From an uncultured Propionibacteriaceae bacterium (lineage in GTDB: Bacteria; Actinomycetota; Actinomycetes; Propionibacteriales; Propionibacteriaceae): a DNA stretch of 15,782 nucleotides. Shown in pieces: positions 1 to 7,568 of the stretch (position 1 is its first letter; each line of letters opens with the position of its first letter). The DNA lies in NCBI GenBank assembly GCA_938046585.1, contig CALIWR010000001.1:1-15782 (forward strand), written 5' to 3'. The translations under genes and the position numbers were made by a program. The notes below the pieces were generated by a model that was not told the origin of the DNA, ran no database searches, and was given only the letters and a program-made list of their open reading frames with translations.

Positions 1-80
1 GGGCTAGTGGTGGGGGTTTGGGCTTGGGTCAGCTGGGTGTCCAGATCGTCGAACAGCTGCCGGAACATCTCGCTACTCAC
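1..80 (-). CDS. Possible N-terminus of an unknown protein, cut by the left edge
   Basis: An open minus-strand frame starts near here and runs off position 1 without a stop. From a GTG at 80 it reads MSSEMFRQLFDDLDTQL and then a Thr/Pro/Gln-rich stretch. A GGAG at 90-87 lies 6 nt upstream of that GTG and supports this start. An in-frame ATG at 92 would add four residues but has no good ribosome binding site. About 26 codons are visible, too few to recognise a family. It lies downstream of the Fic remnant on the same strand. It could be a real gene or a chance open frame. Confidence 0.3.
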   Translation of the reverse strand, partial: MSSEMFRQLFDDLDTQLTQAQTPTTS

Positions 81-146
81 TGGGGTCTCCATCCCACGGG
101 GTATGAGGTGCTCATCACTGTATCAGGCTGTACCAGGATCACCGGG

Positions 147-552
147 TCATTCACGGGCCGTACGCAACAGGGTCTGTCGAACGTGTGGGGCGAAGTAACG
201 GCGGTTGCGGCCCCGGGCCGGGGCGGATCTGGCGAGGATCCCCAACTCAACCAACGCGCCCACCATCCGATTGGCCATCTGATAGCTGAAGCCGGTGCCG
301 GCCTGGACATCTCGGACCGTGAAACTCGGGTTAGCTACCGCGAAGTCGACCACGGCATGCGCCGTGTCGGCCCGCAGCCGCGACTGCCGTACCAGGGTGT
401 GCAGCTCCTCCTGGACTGCGACCAGCGCCTGGATCTGGGCGAGCGTGGTCGTGGCGGAGGCTCGCAGTCCTTCGGCTAAGAAGGCGATGTAGGGGTCCCA
501 GGCATTCTCAGCAACTGACCGCGAGCAGATCCTGCGTCGGGTGCGGCGTCCT
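147..552 (-). pseudogene. Fic-family protein, C-terminal remnant
   Basis: The minus frame from about 515 down to the TGA at 149-147 reads like the C-terminal part of a Fic/DOC-family protein. It contains AENAWDPYIAFLAEGLRAS, a helical segment, then a winged-helix-like domain including FTVRDVQAGTGFSYQMANRM and GRNRRYFAP. Fic enzymes transfer AMP or related groups to target proteins through an HPFxxGNGR motif, and I cannot find that motif in the bases upstream. In this frame a TGA at 554-552 blocks further extension, and the first in-frame start is a GTG at 353, inside the domain. Just upstream, another minus frame reads TQDLLAVS, which fits the residues expected before AENAWDPY, so a one-base frameshift near 513-516 is plausible. 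I infer a decayed gene with its catalytic half lost. Family assignment is from remembered motifs, not a search. Confidence 0.55.
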
Positions 553-722
553 CACACAGCCCGATGATGACCTGTGATGGGTGCGCAGGCGTCCCGCGAG
601 CTGCTCAAGGCGGGTTCCGCGCATGTCCATGCGTTACCTCGACGGTGCCGATCAACGGTTCGTCGCGACCAGCGACGATACCGTTGTTATCACTTTGAGT
701 GTTTCCTGATCATAAGCGCAGT

Positions 723-746
723 GTTGTTCTCATAGTGGAGAACAAC
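723..746. repeat. Perfect inverted repeat, 9-bp arms
   Basis: The arms GTTGTTCTC (723-731) and GAGAACAAC (738-746) are exact reverse complements around a 6-base spacer. No T-tract follows on either strand, so an operator is as likely as a terminator. Its inner half-sites GTTCTC / GAGAAC also form the core of the palindrome upstream of the RlpA-like gene at 2080-2106. Confidence 0.6.
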
Positions 747-776
747 GGTGAGTTCGGACCTGGTCTGGCAACGAGG

Positions 777-818
777 ACCCCCACCAGTCCGCTCTGTGGG
801 GCGGAAGCTGGTGGGGGT
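777..818 (-). terminator. Hairpin terminator after the RlpA-like gene
   Basis: An 11-bp stem (777-787 ACCCCCACCAG with 808-818 CTGGTGGGGGT) continues into a 5-bp stem (788-792 TCCGC with 801-805 GCGGA) across a 2-base bulge, with an 8-base loop. It begins 24 bases after the stop codon of the minus-strand gene. There is no T-tract, as is common for actinobacterial terminators. Confidence 0.7.
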
Positions 819-842
819 TGGGGGTGTGGGCTGGGTCTTGTG

Positions 843-2027
843 TTAGCCGACGACCTGCCAGTTCACGGTTACCGCGCCGGCGCTGAGCGGGGCGATCGCC
901 TCGAAGGCGGCCCGGGATAGGTCCAGGCAGCGGCCTGAGACGTACGGGCCACGGTCGTTGATTCGGACGATTACCGATTTGCCGGTCTTCGGGTTGGTCA
1001 CCTTCACCCGGCTATTGAATGGCAGGCTCTTGTGGGCTGCGGTCATGGCGCTCGGGTTGAAAGTTTCACCGTTGGCGGTCTTCTGGCCTTCGTCGTAGAA
1101 GGAGGCGCCGCAGCTATTGCCGGTGGCTGGGGGCATCGAGGTACCCGGCGATGGTGTTGAGGTCTCGCCTGGCTGGGGGGCGGTGGGTGTCTTGGTGGAG
1201 CCGGAGTCCTTGGTGCCGACGAGGGTTACTTCGGCTTGTGACGGCTTGGTGACGTTCGACGCTTTGCGGACTTCGTTGACGACCTGGCCGTCGCGGACTT
1301 CCTGGGTCCAGATCTCGGTGGCGGCGCCGTTGATGCCGGGCTGGGTGACCTTGGTGGTGCCCTTCGGTAGTGAGGGGTCATCCTTGCGTTGCTTTTCGAA
1401 TGGCACCTCGACCTGCTTGGTCACTTCGCGCAGTTCGACTCGGATCACGGTGATCGCGGTGCCTTCGGTGATCGCGGTGGTGGGGGCGGGGGTGACTTGG
1501 TCGAGCGGGCCGAGGACGATCCCGGCTACGGCCAGGGCGTCGGCTACGGTCCCGAAGGTAGTCACCGGGGTGGTCTTGCCGTCAGCGGTGATGGTGGCCC
1601 CGTGCGGGGTGGTTACTTCGAACCGGATCCCGTCGCGGGAGATGGCGCTGCTGCGGTTCGTGCTGAGTCGGACGTCGCCGCGGATCCCGAACAGGCCCAA
1701 CGCCTCGTCCACGGTGGTGGCGGTGACCCAGCGGGTCTGCTCGGTGCCATCGATCACCACGGTCACCGGGCGTCCGTACCGGACCGAGATCTCGGTCCCG
1801 TCGGTGACGTTGGAGGTGACCGACGGGGCGACCGTGTCATGTTCACCGAGGGTGATCCCCTGCTTAGCCAGGACCGCGCCGACCGTGTCCGACCAGGTCC
1901 GGACTTCGGTCCGCTGGCCGTCCACGGAGACCACGACATCACTGGAGATGGCCTCGTTCACGCCGTACCCGGCGGCCCCGGTGACAACCAGGGAGCCGGC
2001 GACGATAGCAGGAATGATCAGGCGCAT
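843..2027 (-). CDS. Secreted cell-wall protein: DUF348 x3, G5 and RlpA-like barrel
   Basis: Likely a surface protein that binds or cuts peptidoglycan. Residue numbers count from the upstream ATG at 2033. An N-terminal hydrophobic segment (about 4-24) is a signal peptide or anchor. Three DUF348 repeats follow (about 32-75, 88-125, 141-185), then a G5 domain (about 196-275) with VTKQVEVPFE, a Pro/Thr/Ser linker (276-306), and an RlpA-type double-psi beta-barrel (307-394). The barrel keeps TANGETF, AAHKSLPF and INDRGPYV, so the usual E323, H334 and D360 are present. The DUF348-G5 front is that of RpfB-type resuscitation factors, but no Rpf catalytic domain is present. I prefer the second ATG at 2027 because an AAGG motif sits 6 nt before it, while that motif abuts the first ATG. 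It appears monocistronic, with its own promoter and terminator. Lytic activity is inferred from family knowledge; many such barrels only bind. Confidence 0.88.
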   Translation of the reverse strand: MRLIIPAIVAGSLVVTGAAGYGVNEAISSDVVVSVDGQRTEVRTWSDTVGAVLAKQGITLGEHDTVAPSVTSNVTDGTEISVRYGRPVTVVIDGTEQTRWVTATTVDEALGLFGIRGDVRLSTNRSSAISRDGIRFEVTTPHGATITADGKTTPVTTFGTVADALAVAGIVLGPLDQVTPAPTTAITEGTAITVIRVELREVTKQVEVPFEKQRKDDPSLPKGTTKVTQPGINGAATEIWTQEVRDGQVVNEVRKASNVTKPSQAEVTLVGTKDSGSTKTPTAPQPGETSTPSPGTSMPPATGNSCGASFYDEGQKTANGETFNPSAMTAAHKSLPFNSRVKVTNPKTGKSVIVRINDRGPYVSGRCLDLSRAAFEAIAPLSAGAVTVNWQVVG

Positions 2028-2057
2028 GGGCATCCTTCACGCTCGACGTCGAACCCC

Positions 2058-2106
2058 ACGATACGGCATCTGAGAGAAGCCTCAAAGTTCTCTGAGAACG
2101 TTGAGG
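2058..2106 (-). promoter_or_regulatory. Predicted promoter of the RlpA-like gene, palindrome over the -35
   Basis: On the minus strand TTGAGG (2085-2080) and TATCGT (2063-2058) are separated by 16 bases and resemble -35 and -10 boxes, placing the transcription start about 23 bases before the ATG at 2027. The -35 is the end of a 27-bp palindrome at 2080-2106: arms CCTCAAAGTTCTC and GAGAACGTTGAGG around a central T, 12 of 13 positions paired. That geometry suits a repressor operator, but I do not recognise the regulator. Confidence 0.45.
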
Positions 2107-2133
2107 AAGATGAAGGACTCAGCTGCGCGGCCC

Positions 2134-2153
2134 GCCCTCGCGGATGCGAGGGC
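2134..2153 (-). terminator. Hairpin terminator of the copper/ABC operon
   Basis: A perfect 8-bp stem (GCCCTCGC / GCGAGGGC) with a 4-base loop starts 4 bases after the TAA of the ABC permease. No T-tract follows. No comparable hairpin is visible between the upstream genes, so this probably ends the whole csoR-to-permease transcript. Confidence 0.7.
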
Positions 2154-2157
2154 AATA

Positions 2158-3840
2158 TTAGGTAAGGAAGAGGGCCTTGATCCGGAATGTGGCTACCCAG
2201 GTTCCCAGGATCGCCAGGCCAACAAAGTAGAGAGCATGGCCGGCGGTGATCCAGGTCACCGTGCCCAGGGTCAGGTCCCGCATCATCTCGATCCCATGCC
2301 ACAGCGGCAGGCACCTCACGCCGGTTGCGATCCACGCCGGGTACACGTCGATCGGGTAGAAGGTGCCAGAGAACAGGAACATTGGCAGCAGGGCCACGGT
2401 GATCCAGTCGAGGTGCTGGAACTTGTGGGCGAATGAGGTGGCTGCCATCCCGAGGGCGGCGAAACCGAAGGCGATCAGCAGACAGGCGGGCACCGCGGCG
2501 AGTACCCACCATGACCCGACCAGCCCCAGCGCTGCCATCACCGCGACGAAGGCCACGGCGTAGATTCCGCCCCGGACCAGGGCGACCAGGATCTCCCCGA
2601 GGGCCACATCCAGCGGCGACAGCGAGGTAGACAGCATCGCGTCGTACAGCCGGTCCAGCTTCAGTTTGATGAACACGTTCCAGGTGGCGTCCAGGACGGC
2701 GCCGTTCATGGCGGAACTAGCCAGCAGCGCCGGCGCGATCCAGGCCGCGTACGAGGCCGCGTCTCCTCGGCCGATCAGGCTACCCAGGCCGAGACCCATC
2801 GCCAGCAGGTACAGGATCGGTTCGGCCACGCCGCTGGCCATCAGCAGCCAGTTCGTACCCCAGGCCGCCTTGAGACCGCGGGCTGCGACGGTGAGGAAGG
2901 TGCCGCCCGGGAACAGTCGACCGTGGCTGCGGCGGATCATCTCCTGGCCGTCTGGCAGTTCGGATGCTGGTACCAGGTCGATGGGGGCCGGGGTACGCCG
3001 TTCCCGCCGCCGCGGCCGCAGCTCGCCGAGCAGCCGGAGCCGGTAGAGCCGCTGCGCCAGCAGCCAACCGGCCAAGGCCAGGGCGCTCAGATACCCGATG
3101 TGGACGGCCGGTAGCCACCCTGGCGCAGGCTGGTCGAGGGTCGCGATCCGGGCTAGGTTCACCCCGTGCCACAGCGGCGAGAGCCACCCGATCGGATGCG
3201 TCCAGACCGGCAGCACGTCGAGCGGGAAATAGGTGCCGGAAAACAGGGTAAGCGGCAGCACGATCAGCCTCGCGAACAGGGCGAACTGGCCTCGCTCCTG
3301 CGGCAGGGACGCCGTCCACGCCAAGACCGGGTTGCCGAAACCGAGGACCACCAACACGCCGACGCCGAGGACCACCGGTACCGCCGACCAGCGCATCCCG
3401 CCAAAGAGCAGCAGCACGACGGACACCGTCAGCGCGTTGATCAGACAGCGCACCAGGGTCCCAAAGATATGCCCGGTGGCGAGCTGGGCGGGCTTGGTGG
3501 GGGTGGCGGCTGCCGCGTGGTATGTCTCGTGCCAGCGGAACCCGGCCATGGGGCTGCTGGTGTTCTCGATCTGGGCGCCGTGGACCATGACCGTCAGCAC
3601 CATCGCGGGCGCGACGAATGAGAGGAAGGGGACGCCGAGGCTGCCGGGGCTGGCCCGGTCGACGACCACGCCCATCCCGACTCCGAGCGCCAGCACCGTT
3701 AGCAGCGAGTCGACGGTGCCGACGGCGAGCAGGCTCACCCACCAGGCTCGCAGCTGGGTGATGACATTACGGGCATGCAGGAAAGCGCCCCACCGCGCGA
3801 CCGTTGCGGCCTGGGCGTCGTGGTTGATGGTGCTAGTCAA
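2158..3840 (-). CDS. ABC-2 type permease, two permease units in one chain
   Basis: Membrane subunit of an ABC exporter, paired with the ATPase just upstream. The 560-residue chain is two homologous ABC-2 permease units in tandem: unit 1 about 1-275, a charged Arg/Pro linker about 273-308, and unit 2 about 310-560. The duplication is visible in FSGTYFPLDVLPVW at 200 and FSGTFYPIDVYPAW at 490, each followed by PLWHG, with a constant 290-residue offset. Typical members of the family have one unit of about 250 residues and dimerise, so this chain should supply the whole channel. The start is a TTG at 3840 that overlaps the ATPase stop codon by 8 nt, implying translational coupling. The ATG and GTG codons downstream would remove membrane segments. 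The substrate is unknown; NodJ/DrrB-like exporters move lipids, drugs or polysaccharides. Confidence 0.88.
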   Translation of the reverse strand: MTSTINHDAQAATVARWGAFLHARNVITQLRAWWVSLLAVGTVDSLLTVLALGVGMGVVVDRASPGSLGVPFLSFVAPAMVLTVMVHGAQIENTSSPMAGFRWHETYHAAAATPTKPAQLATGHIFGTLVRCLINALTVSVVLLLFGGMRWSAVPVVLGVGVLVVLGFGNPVLAWTASLPQERGQFALFARLIVLPLTLFSGTYFPLDVLPVWTHPIGWLSPLWHGVNLARIATLDQPAPGWLPAVHIGYLSALALAGWLLAQRLYRLRLLGELRPRRRERRTPAPIDLVPASELPDGQEMIRRSHGRLFPGGTFLTVAARGLKAAWGTNWLLMASGVAEPILYLLAMGLGLGSLIGRGDAASYAAWIAPALLASSAMNGAVLDATWNVFIKLKLDRLYDAMLSTSLSPLDVALGEILVALVRGGIYAVAFVAVMAALGLVGSWWVLAAVPACLLIAFGFAALGMAATSFAHKFQHLDWITVALLPMFLFSGTFYPIDVYPAWIATGVRCLPLWHGIEMMRDLTLGTVTWITAGHALYFVGLAILGTWVATFRIKALFLT

Positions 3841-4798
3841 TGAGGGACCGCCCCGTCAGCCGCAGGAACACATCCTCCAGGGAGCAGCGCCGTACCAGCG
3901 ACGAGATCGCCTCCAGCCCCAGCCCGGTGACCGCGTGCAGAGCCGCCTCGCCGTCCTCGGCGTAGATCAGCACCCGGTCCGGCAGGACCTCGATCCGCTC
4001 GCCAATCCCGGTGATCGTCTGCGCCGCGGCCGCATTGCGTGAGGAGCCGAACCGCAGCTCCACCACCTCCCGCCCGGCGTGCTCACGGACCAGGTCAGCG
4101 GGGGAGCCCTCGGCAACGATCTGCCCGTGGTCGACCACGATCAGCCGGTCGCACAGCTGCTCAGCCTCGTCCATGTGGTGGGTGGTCAGCAGCAGCGTGG
4201 TGCCTTTCTCCTTGAGCTGGAAGAGCCGGTCCCACAGGATGTGCCGGGCCTGCGGGTCCAGGCCGGTCGTCGGCTCGTCCAGCAGCACCACCTGTGGATC
4301 TGAGATCAGGGCCCGGGCGATTGTCAACCGTCGTTTCATGCCGCCGGAAAGGTCGTCGACGCGGGAATCGCGTTTGTCGACCAGCTGGGCGAAGTCCAAC
4401 AGTTCCGCGGCCTTCGAAGCCAGCCAGGGTTTCGGCAGCCCGAAGTAGCGGCCGTGGAAGATGAGGTTTTCCCGTACCGTGAGCTGGGGGTCGAGAGTGT
4501 CGCCCTGGGGTACCACGCCCAGGTGGGCCCGGATCCGCGGGCCCTGGGTGTCGGGGTCCATCCCGAGGATCCGCAGCTCGCCGCTGGAGCGCCGCGAGAC
4601 CCCGCTGATCATCCGCATCGTGGTGGACTTCCCGGCGCCGTTGGGGCCGAGCAAGCCGAACGAGGTGCCTGGCGACACCTCGAAGTCGATCCCTCGTACC
4701 GCCTCGAATTCCCCGTACGATTTGCGCAGCTCGCGAGCCAGGACGACGGGTTCGATCACGGCAGGGGAGCCTACTTCACCGGTCTCGCGGATCCCCAC
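3833..4798 (-). CDS. ABC exporter ATPase, NodI/DrrA-like
   Basis: Nucleotide-binding subunit that powers the adjacent permease. All core motifs are present: Walker A GPNGAGKST (51-59), Q-loop Q98, signature LSGGMKRR (150-157), Walker B VVLLDEPTTGLD (170-181) and the switch histidine H207. A C-terminal region of about 75 residues follows the ATPase core, as in NodI/DrrA-like subunits; the length of 321 residues is normal for them. The GTG start at 4798 has a GAGG motif 8 nt upstream that overlaps the copA stop region, leaving only 10 bases between the two genes. A GTG at residue 14 is an alternative start. The position directly behind copA and the absence of a terminator place it in the copper operon. 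The substrate cannot be read from the sequence. Confidence 0.92.
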   Translation of the reverse strand: MGIRETGEVGSPAVIEPVVLARELRKSYGEFEAVRGIDFEVSPGTSFGLLGPNGAGKSTTMRMISGVSRRSSGELRILGMDPDTQGPRIRAHLGVVPQGDTLDPQLTVRENLIFHGRYFGLPKPWLASKAAELLDFAQLVDKRDSRVDDLSGGMKRRLTIARALISDPQVVLLDEPTTGLDPQARHILWDRLFQLKEKGTTLLLTTHHMDEAEQLCDRLIVVDHGQIVAEGSPADLVREHAGREVVELRFGSSRNAAAAQTITGIGERIEVLPDRVLIYAEDGEAALHAVTGLGLEAISSLVRRCSLEDVFLRLTGRSLID

Positions 4799-4808
4799 AG
4801 GTTTTTCC

Positions 4809-7022
4809 TCATGCGGTGGGGGTGAAACGGCGCAGCCGTAGCGAATGGGTGACGACGAAGACTGAGCTGAAGGCCATCGCGGCGCCAGCGATCATCGGGT
4901 TCAGCAGACCCAGCGCGGCGACCGGGATCGCCGCCACGTTGTAGGCGAAGGCCCAGAACAGGTTTGTCTTGATCGTCCGTAGGGTGGCCCGGCTGAGCCG
5001 GATCGCGTCGGCCGCTCCGACCGGGTCGGAACGCATCAGGGTGAGGTCACTAGCGGCGATCGCCGCGTCGCTGCCCGATCCCATCGCGATCCCCAGATCG
5101 GCCTGGGCCAGGGCCGCGGCGTCGTTGACTCCATCGCCGACCATCGCCACGGTCCGACCCTGGCGTTGCAGGGTACGGATCGCGTCGACCTTGTCGGCGG
5201 GGGAGACCTCGGCCAGCACCTGTTCGATGCCGACGCTGGCGCCCACCTGCCGGGCGGCGGCGGTCGAGTCGCCGCTGAGCAGCACCGGGGTCAGGCCCAG
5301 GTCGTGGTACGCGGCGACCGCCCGGGCCGCGGTCGGCTTCGGCTGATCGGCGAGGGTGACCAGGCCCAGCGGCTGCTGCTCGACGGCCACCACAACCGTG
5401 GTCCGGCCTTCGGCGTTGGCCTGGTCGAGACTCTGGCGCAGGTCATCACCGAGCTGGATCCCAGCTTCGGCCAGCATCCGGGCCGAGCCGGCCAGGACCT
5501 GCCGGCCGGCCAGGGTGGCCCGTACCCCGCGGCCGGGGACCGCGGTGAAGCCGGTCACCTGGGCGTCGCTGTCGCCCAGGGCGGCGATCGCCCGTCCGAC
5601 CGGGTGCTCCGAGCCGGACTCGACCGCGACCGCGACCCGGCGCAGCTGCTCGGGCTCGACGCCGGCGGCCGGGACCAGATCAACCACGCTCATGCTGCCG
5701 GTGGTGAGGGTGCCGGTCTTGTCCAGCACGATCGTGTCGACCTGCCGGGTGGATTCCAGGATCTCAGGCCCGGCGATGACGATCCCGAGCTGGGCGCCGC
5801 GGCCGGTGCCGACCATCAACGCGGTCGGGGTTGCTAGGCCCAGGGCGCAGGGGCAGGCGATGATCAGTACCGCGACCGCGCTGGTGAGCGCAGAACCGGC
5901 GCTGGCCCCGGCCAGCAGCCAGGCCCCGAAGGTGAGCACCGCCAGCCCGATCACGACCGGGACGAAGACCGCCGAGATCCGGTCGGCGAGTCGCTGCACC
6001 GGCGCCTTGCCGGTCTGGGCTTGTTCCACCAGCCGTGCCATCTGGGCCAGCTGGGTGTCTTTGCCGACCCGGGTCGCTTCGACGACCAGCCGGCCGGTGG
6101 TGTTGACCGTACCGCCGACCACCGCCGAGCCGGGCTCGACATCTACCGGGACCGACTCGCCGGTCACCAGCGAGGCGTCGATCGCGGAGAGCCCCTCGAT
6201 GACTACTCCGTCGGCCGCCACCCGTTCACCGGGCCGGACTACGATCAGGTCGCCGACCTGGACTTGGTCGGCGCCTACCGGGATTTCGACCCCGTCGCGC
6301 AGGATGGTTGCCTCCTTGGCGCCCAGGTCTAGCAGCTCCGCGATCGCTGAGCCGGCCTCGCGCCGGGAACGGGCTTCCAGGTAGCGGCCGAGCAGGATGA
6401 AGGTGACAATCCCGCTGGCCGCCTCCAGGTAGATCGCGCCGGCGCCGTCGTGGTGGGAGCCGATCAGGTCAAAGCCGTGCCGCATCCCGATCCGACCGGC
6501 GGTACCGAAAACCAGCGCGTACAGCGACCACAGGTAGGCCGCGGCGGTCCCCAGCGAGACCAGGGTGTCCATGGTGGTGGCCCCGTGGCGCAGGTTCACT
6601 AGGGCGGAACGGTGGAACGGCCAGGCCGCCCAGGTCACTACCGGGGTCGCCAGCGCCAGCGACAGCCACTGCCAGCCGGGGAACTGCAGCGCCGGAAGCA
6701 TCGCCATCGCCACCACCGGTACGCTCAGCGCCGCCGCTACCAGCATCCGCCGGCGCAGCGACCGGGCCGGGTCGAGCGGCGGTTCCGGTTCCGGGGAGGG
6801 CAGGCTGGCGCCGTACCCGGCCTGCTCCACCACCTGAACCAGGTCTTCGGCGCTGATCTCGGCCGGGGCTAGGACGAGGGCTTTGTTGGTGGCGTAGTTC
6901 ACCGTGGCCGAGACTCCCGCCACCTTGGTTAGTTTCTTCTCGATCCGGGCCGCGCAGGAGGCACAGGTCATCCCCTGGATGTCGAGCGTGACGCAGGTCC
7001 GGGTGTCGGTCACGGTGCTCAT
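4809..7022 (-). CDS. copA: Copper-exporting P1B-type ATPase CopA
   Basis: Pumps Cu(I) out of the cytoplasm using ATP. The 737-residue protein has one N-terminal metal-binding domain with GMTCASC (C20 and C23), then membrane helices, an actuator domain with TGES (287-290), the CPC transport site (C390-P-C392), the phosphorylation site DKTGT (D434), the SEHP motif (H473) of P1B pumps, and GDGVND (629-634). The last two helices carry YN (694-695) and MAFSS (716-720), the residues that with CPC define Cu(I) selectivity. It starts 4 bases after the copZ stop without a strong ribosome binding site, so translation is probably coupled to copZ. All catalytic residues are intact. The copper assignment is firm because of the CPC/YN/MSS set and the csoR and copZ neighbours. 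Confidence 0.96.
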   Translation of the reverse strand: MSTVTDTRTCVTLDIQGMTCASCAARIEKKLTKVAGVSATVNYATNKALVLAPAEISAEDLVQVVEQAGYGASLPSPEPEPPLDPARSLRRRMLVAAALSVPVVAMAMLPALQFPGWQWLSLALATPVVTWAAWPFHRSALVNLRHGATTMDTLVSLGTAAAYLWSLYALVFGTAGRIGMRHGFDLIGSHHDGAGAIYLEAASGIVTFILLGRYLEARSRREAGSAIAELLDLGAKEATILRDGVEIPVGADQVQVGDLIVVRPGERVAADGVVIEGLSAIDASLVTGESVPVDVEPGSAVVGGTVNTTGRLVVEATRVGKDTQLAQMARLVEQAQTGKAPVQRLADRISAVFVPVVIGLAVLTFGAWLLAGASAGSALTSAVAVLIIACPCALGLATPTALMVGTGRGAQLGIVIAGPEILESTRQVDTIVLDKTGTLTTGSMSVVDLVPAAGVEPEQLRRVAVAVESGSEHPVGRAIAALGDSDAQVTGFTAVPGRGVRATLAGRQVLAGSARMLAEAGIQLGDDLRQSLDQANAEGRTTVVVAVEQQPLGLVTLADQPKPTAARAVAAYHDLGLTPVLLSGDSTAAARQVGASVGIEQVLAEVSPADKVDAIRTLQRQGRTVAMVGDGVNDAAALAQADLGIAMGSGSDAAIAASDLTLMRSDPVGAADAIRLSRATLRTIKTNLFWAFAYNVAAIPVAALGLLNPMIAGAAMAFSSVFVVTHSLRLRRFTPTA

Positions 7023-7026
7023 CGGA

Positions 7027-7236
7027 TCAGACGGGGCTGACGGTGTAGTCGCCGGCCTCGGAGACGGCCTGGGTAATCGTCTCCAGCGCGATCGGGGCCT
7101 CGGAGGTGATCACCATCCGGGCGTCGTCCAGGCTAACCTGGACGTCGCTGACACCTGCGATGGCCGAGACCTCCTCGGTGACGTGGTTGACGCAGTGGCC
7201 GCAGGTCATACCGGTGACGGTGTAGGTGGACTGCAT
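7027..7236 (-). CDS. copZ: Copper chaperone CopZ, HMA domain
   Basis: A 69-residue single-domain heavy-metal-associated protein that carries Cu(I) in the cytoplasm and hands it to CopA. The metal-binding motif is GMTCGHC (C12 and C15) near the N-terminus, followed by the usual beta-alpha-beta-beta-alpha-beta pattern. A strong GAGGAAAGG ribosome binding site lies just upstream of the ATG. It sits between csoR and copA with gaps of 31 and 4 bases, so its transcription should be copper-induced through CsoR. Confidence 0.94.
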   Translation of the reverse strand: MQSTYTVTGMTCGHCVNHVTEEVSAIAGVSDVQVSLDDARMVITSEAPIALETITQAVSEAGDYTVSPV

Positions 7237-7267
7237 GGGCGTACCTTTCCTCGATTCTCGGGTGGGT

Positions 7268-7561
7268 TCAGGACCGTACGAGCCGGGCGATGGCTTCGCT
7301 GGCCTCGCGGATCTTGGCGTCCGCCTCGTCGCCGCCGGTCTCGGTGGCGCGCCGGACGCAGTGGTGGAGGTGCTGGTCGAGCAGCAGCAGCGCGACTGAT
7401 TGCAGGGCTCGCGAGGCGGCGCAGACCTGGGTCAGGACATCGATGCAGTACTGGTCTTGTTCGACCATCCGGGCGATCCCGCGGACCTGACCTTCGATCC
7501 GTCGCAACCGGTTCAGGTGGGCCGTCTTCTGGGCGTGATACCCGACGGTGGTGTGGTCCAT
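7268..7561 (-). CDS. csoR: Copper-sensing repressor CsoR
   Basis: All-helical DNA-binding repressor that releases its operator on binding Cu(I). From the ATG at 7561 the protein is 97 residues and begins MDHTTVGY, followed by RLRRIEGQVRGI (18-29), the family hallmark. The copper ligands Cys-His-Cys are present as C39, H64 and C68. The frame is open further upstream to 7663, but those residues do not resemble the family and would run through the operator, so I reject the longer form. A -10-like TATTAT ends 7 bases before the ATG, which points to a leaderless message. It is the first gene of the copper operon and should regulate itself. A nickel or formaldehyde sensor of the same fold is unlikely given the ligands and neighbours. 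Confidence 0.94.
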   Translation of the reverse strand: MDHTTVGYHAQKTAHLNRLRRIEGQVRGIARMVEQDQYCIDVLTQVCAASRALQSVALLLLDQHLHHCVRRATETGGDEADAKIREASEAIARLVRS

Positions 7562-7568
7562 GCCCCTA

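Larger units (their letters stand above)
553..842. other. Non-coding stretch between the Fic remnant and the RlpA-like gene
   Basis: I see no convincing gene in these 290 bases. They hold three inverted repeats: a 7-bp hairpin at 660-678 (TCGTCGC / GCGACGA, loop GACCA), a 9-bp repeat at 723-746, and the terminator at 777-818. Bases 679-745 are clearly more AT-rich than the surroundings. A 40-codon minus frame in about 514-634 may be degraded Fic coding sequence. Confidence 0.5.

Noticed and set aside
2034..2157. A c-di-AMP riboswitch in front of the wall-protein gene, as seen upstream of some rpf genes
   Set aside because: The predicted leader is only about 23 bases and no riboswitch-like structure is visible; the palindrome fits a protein site better.
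1117..2165. Long plus-strand open frames opposite the wall-protein gene
   Set aside because: Their residues mirror the GC pattern of the minus-strand gene, with no recognisable domain, signal or ribosome binding site.
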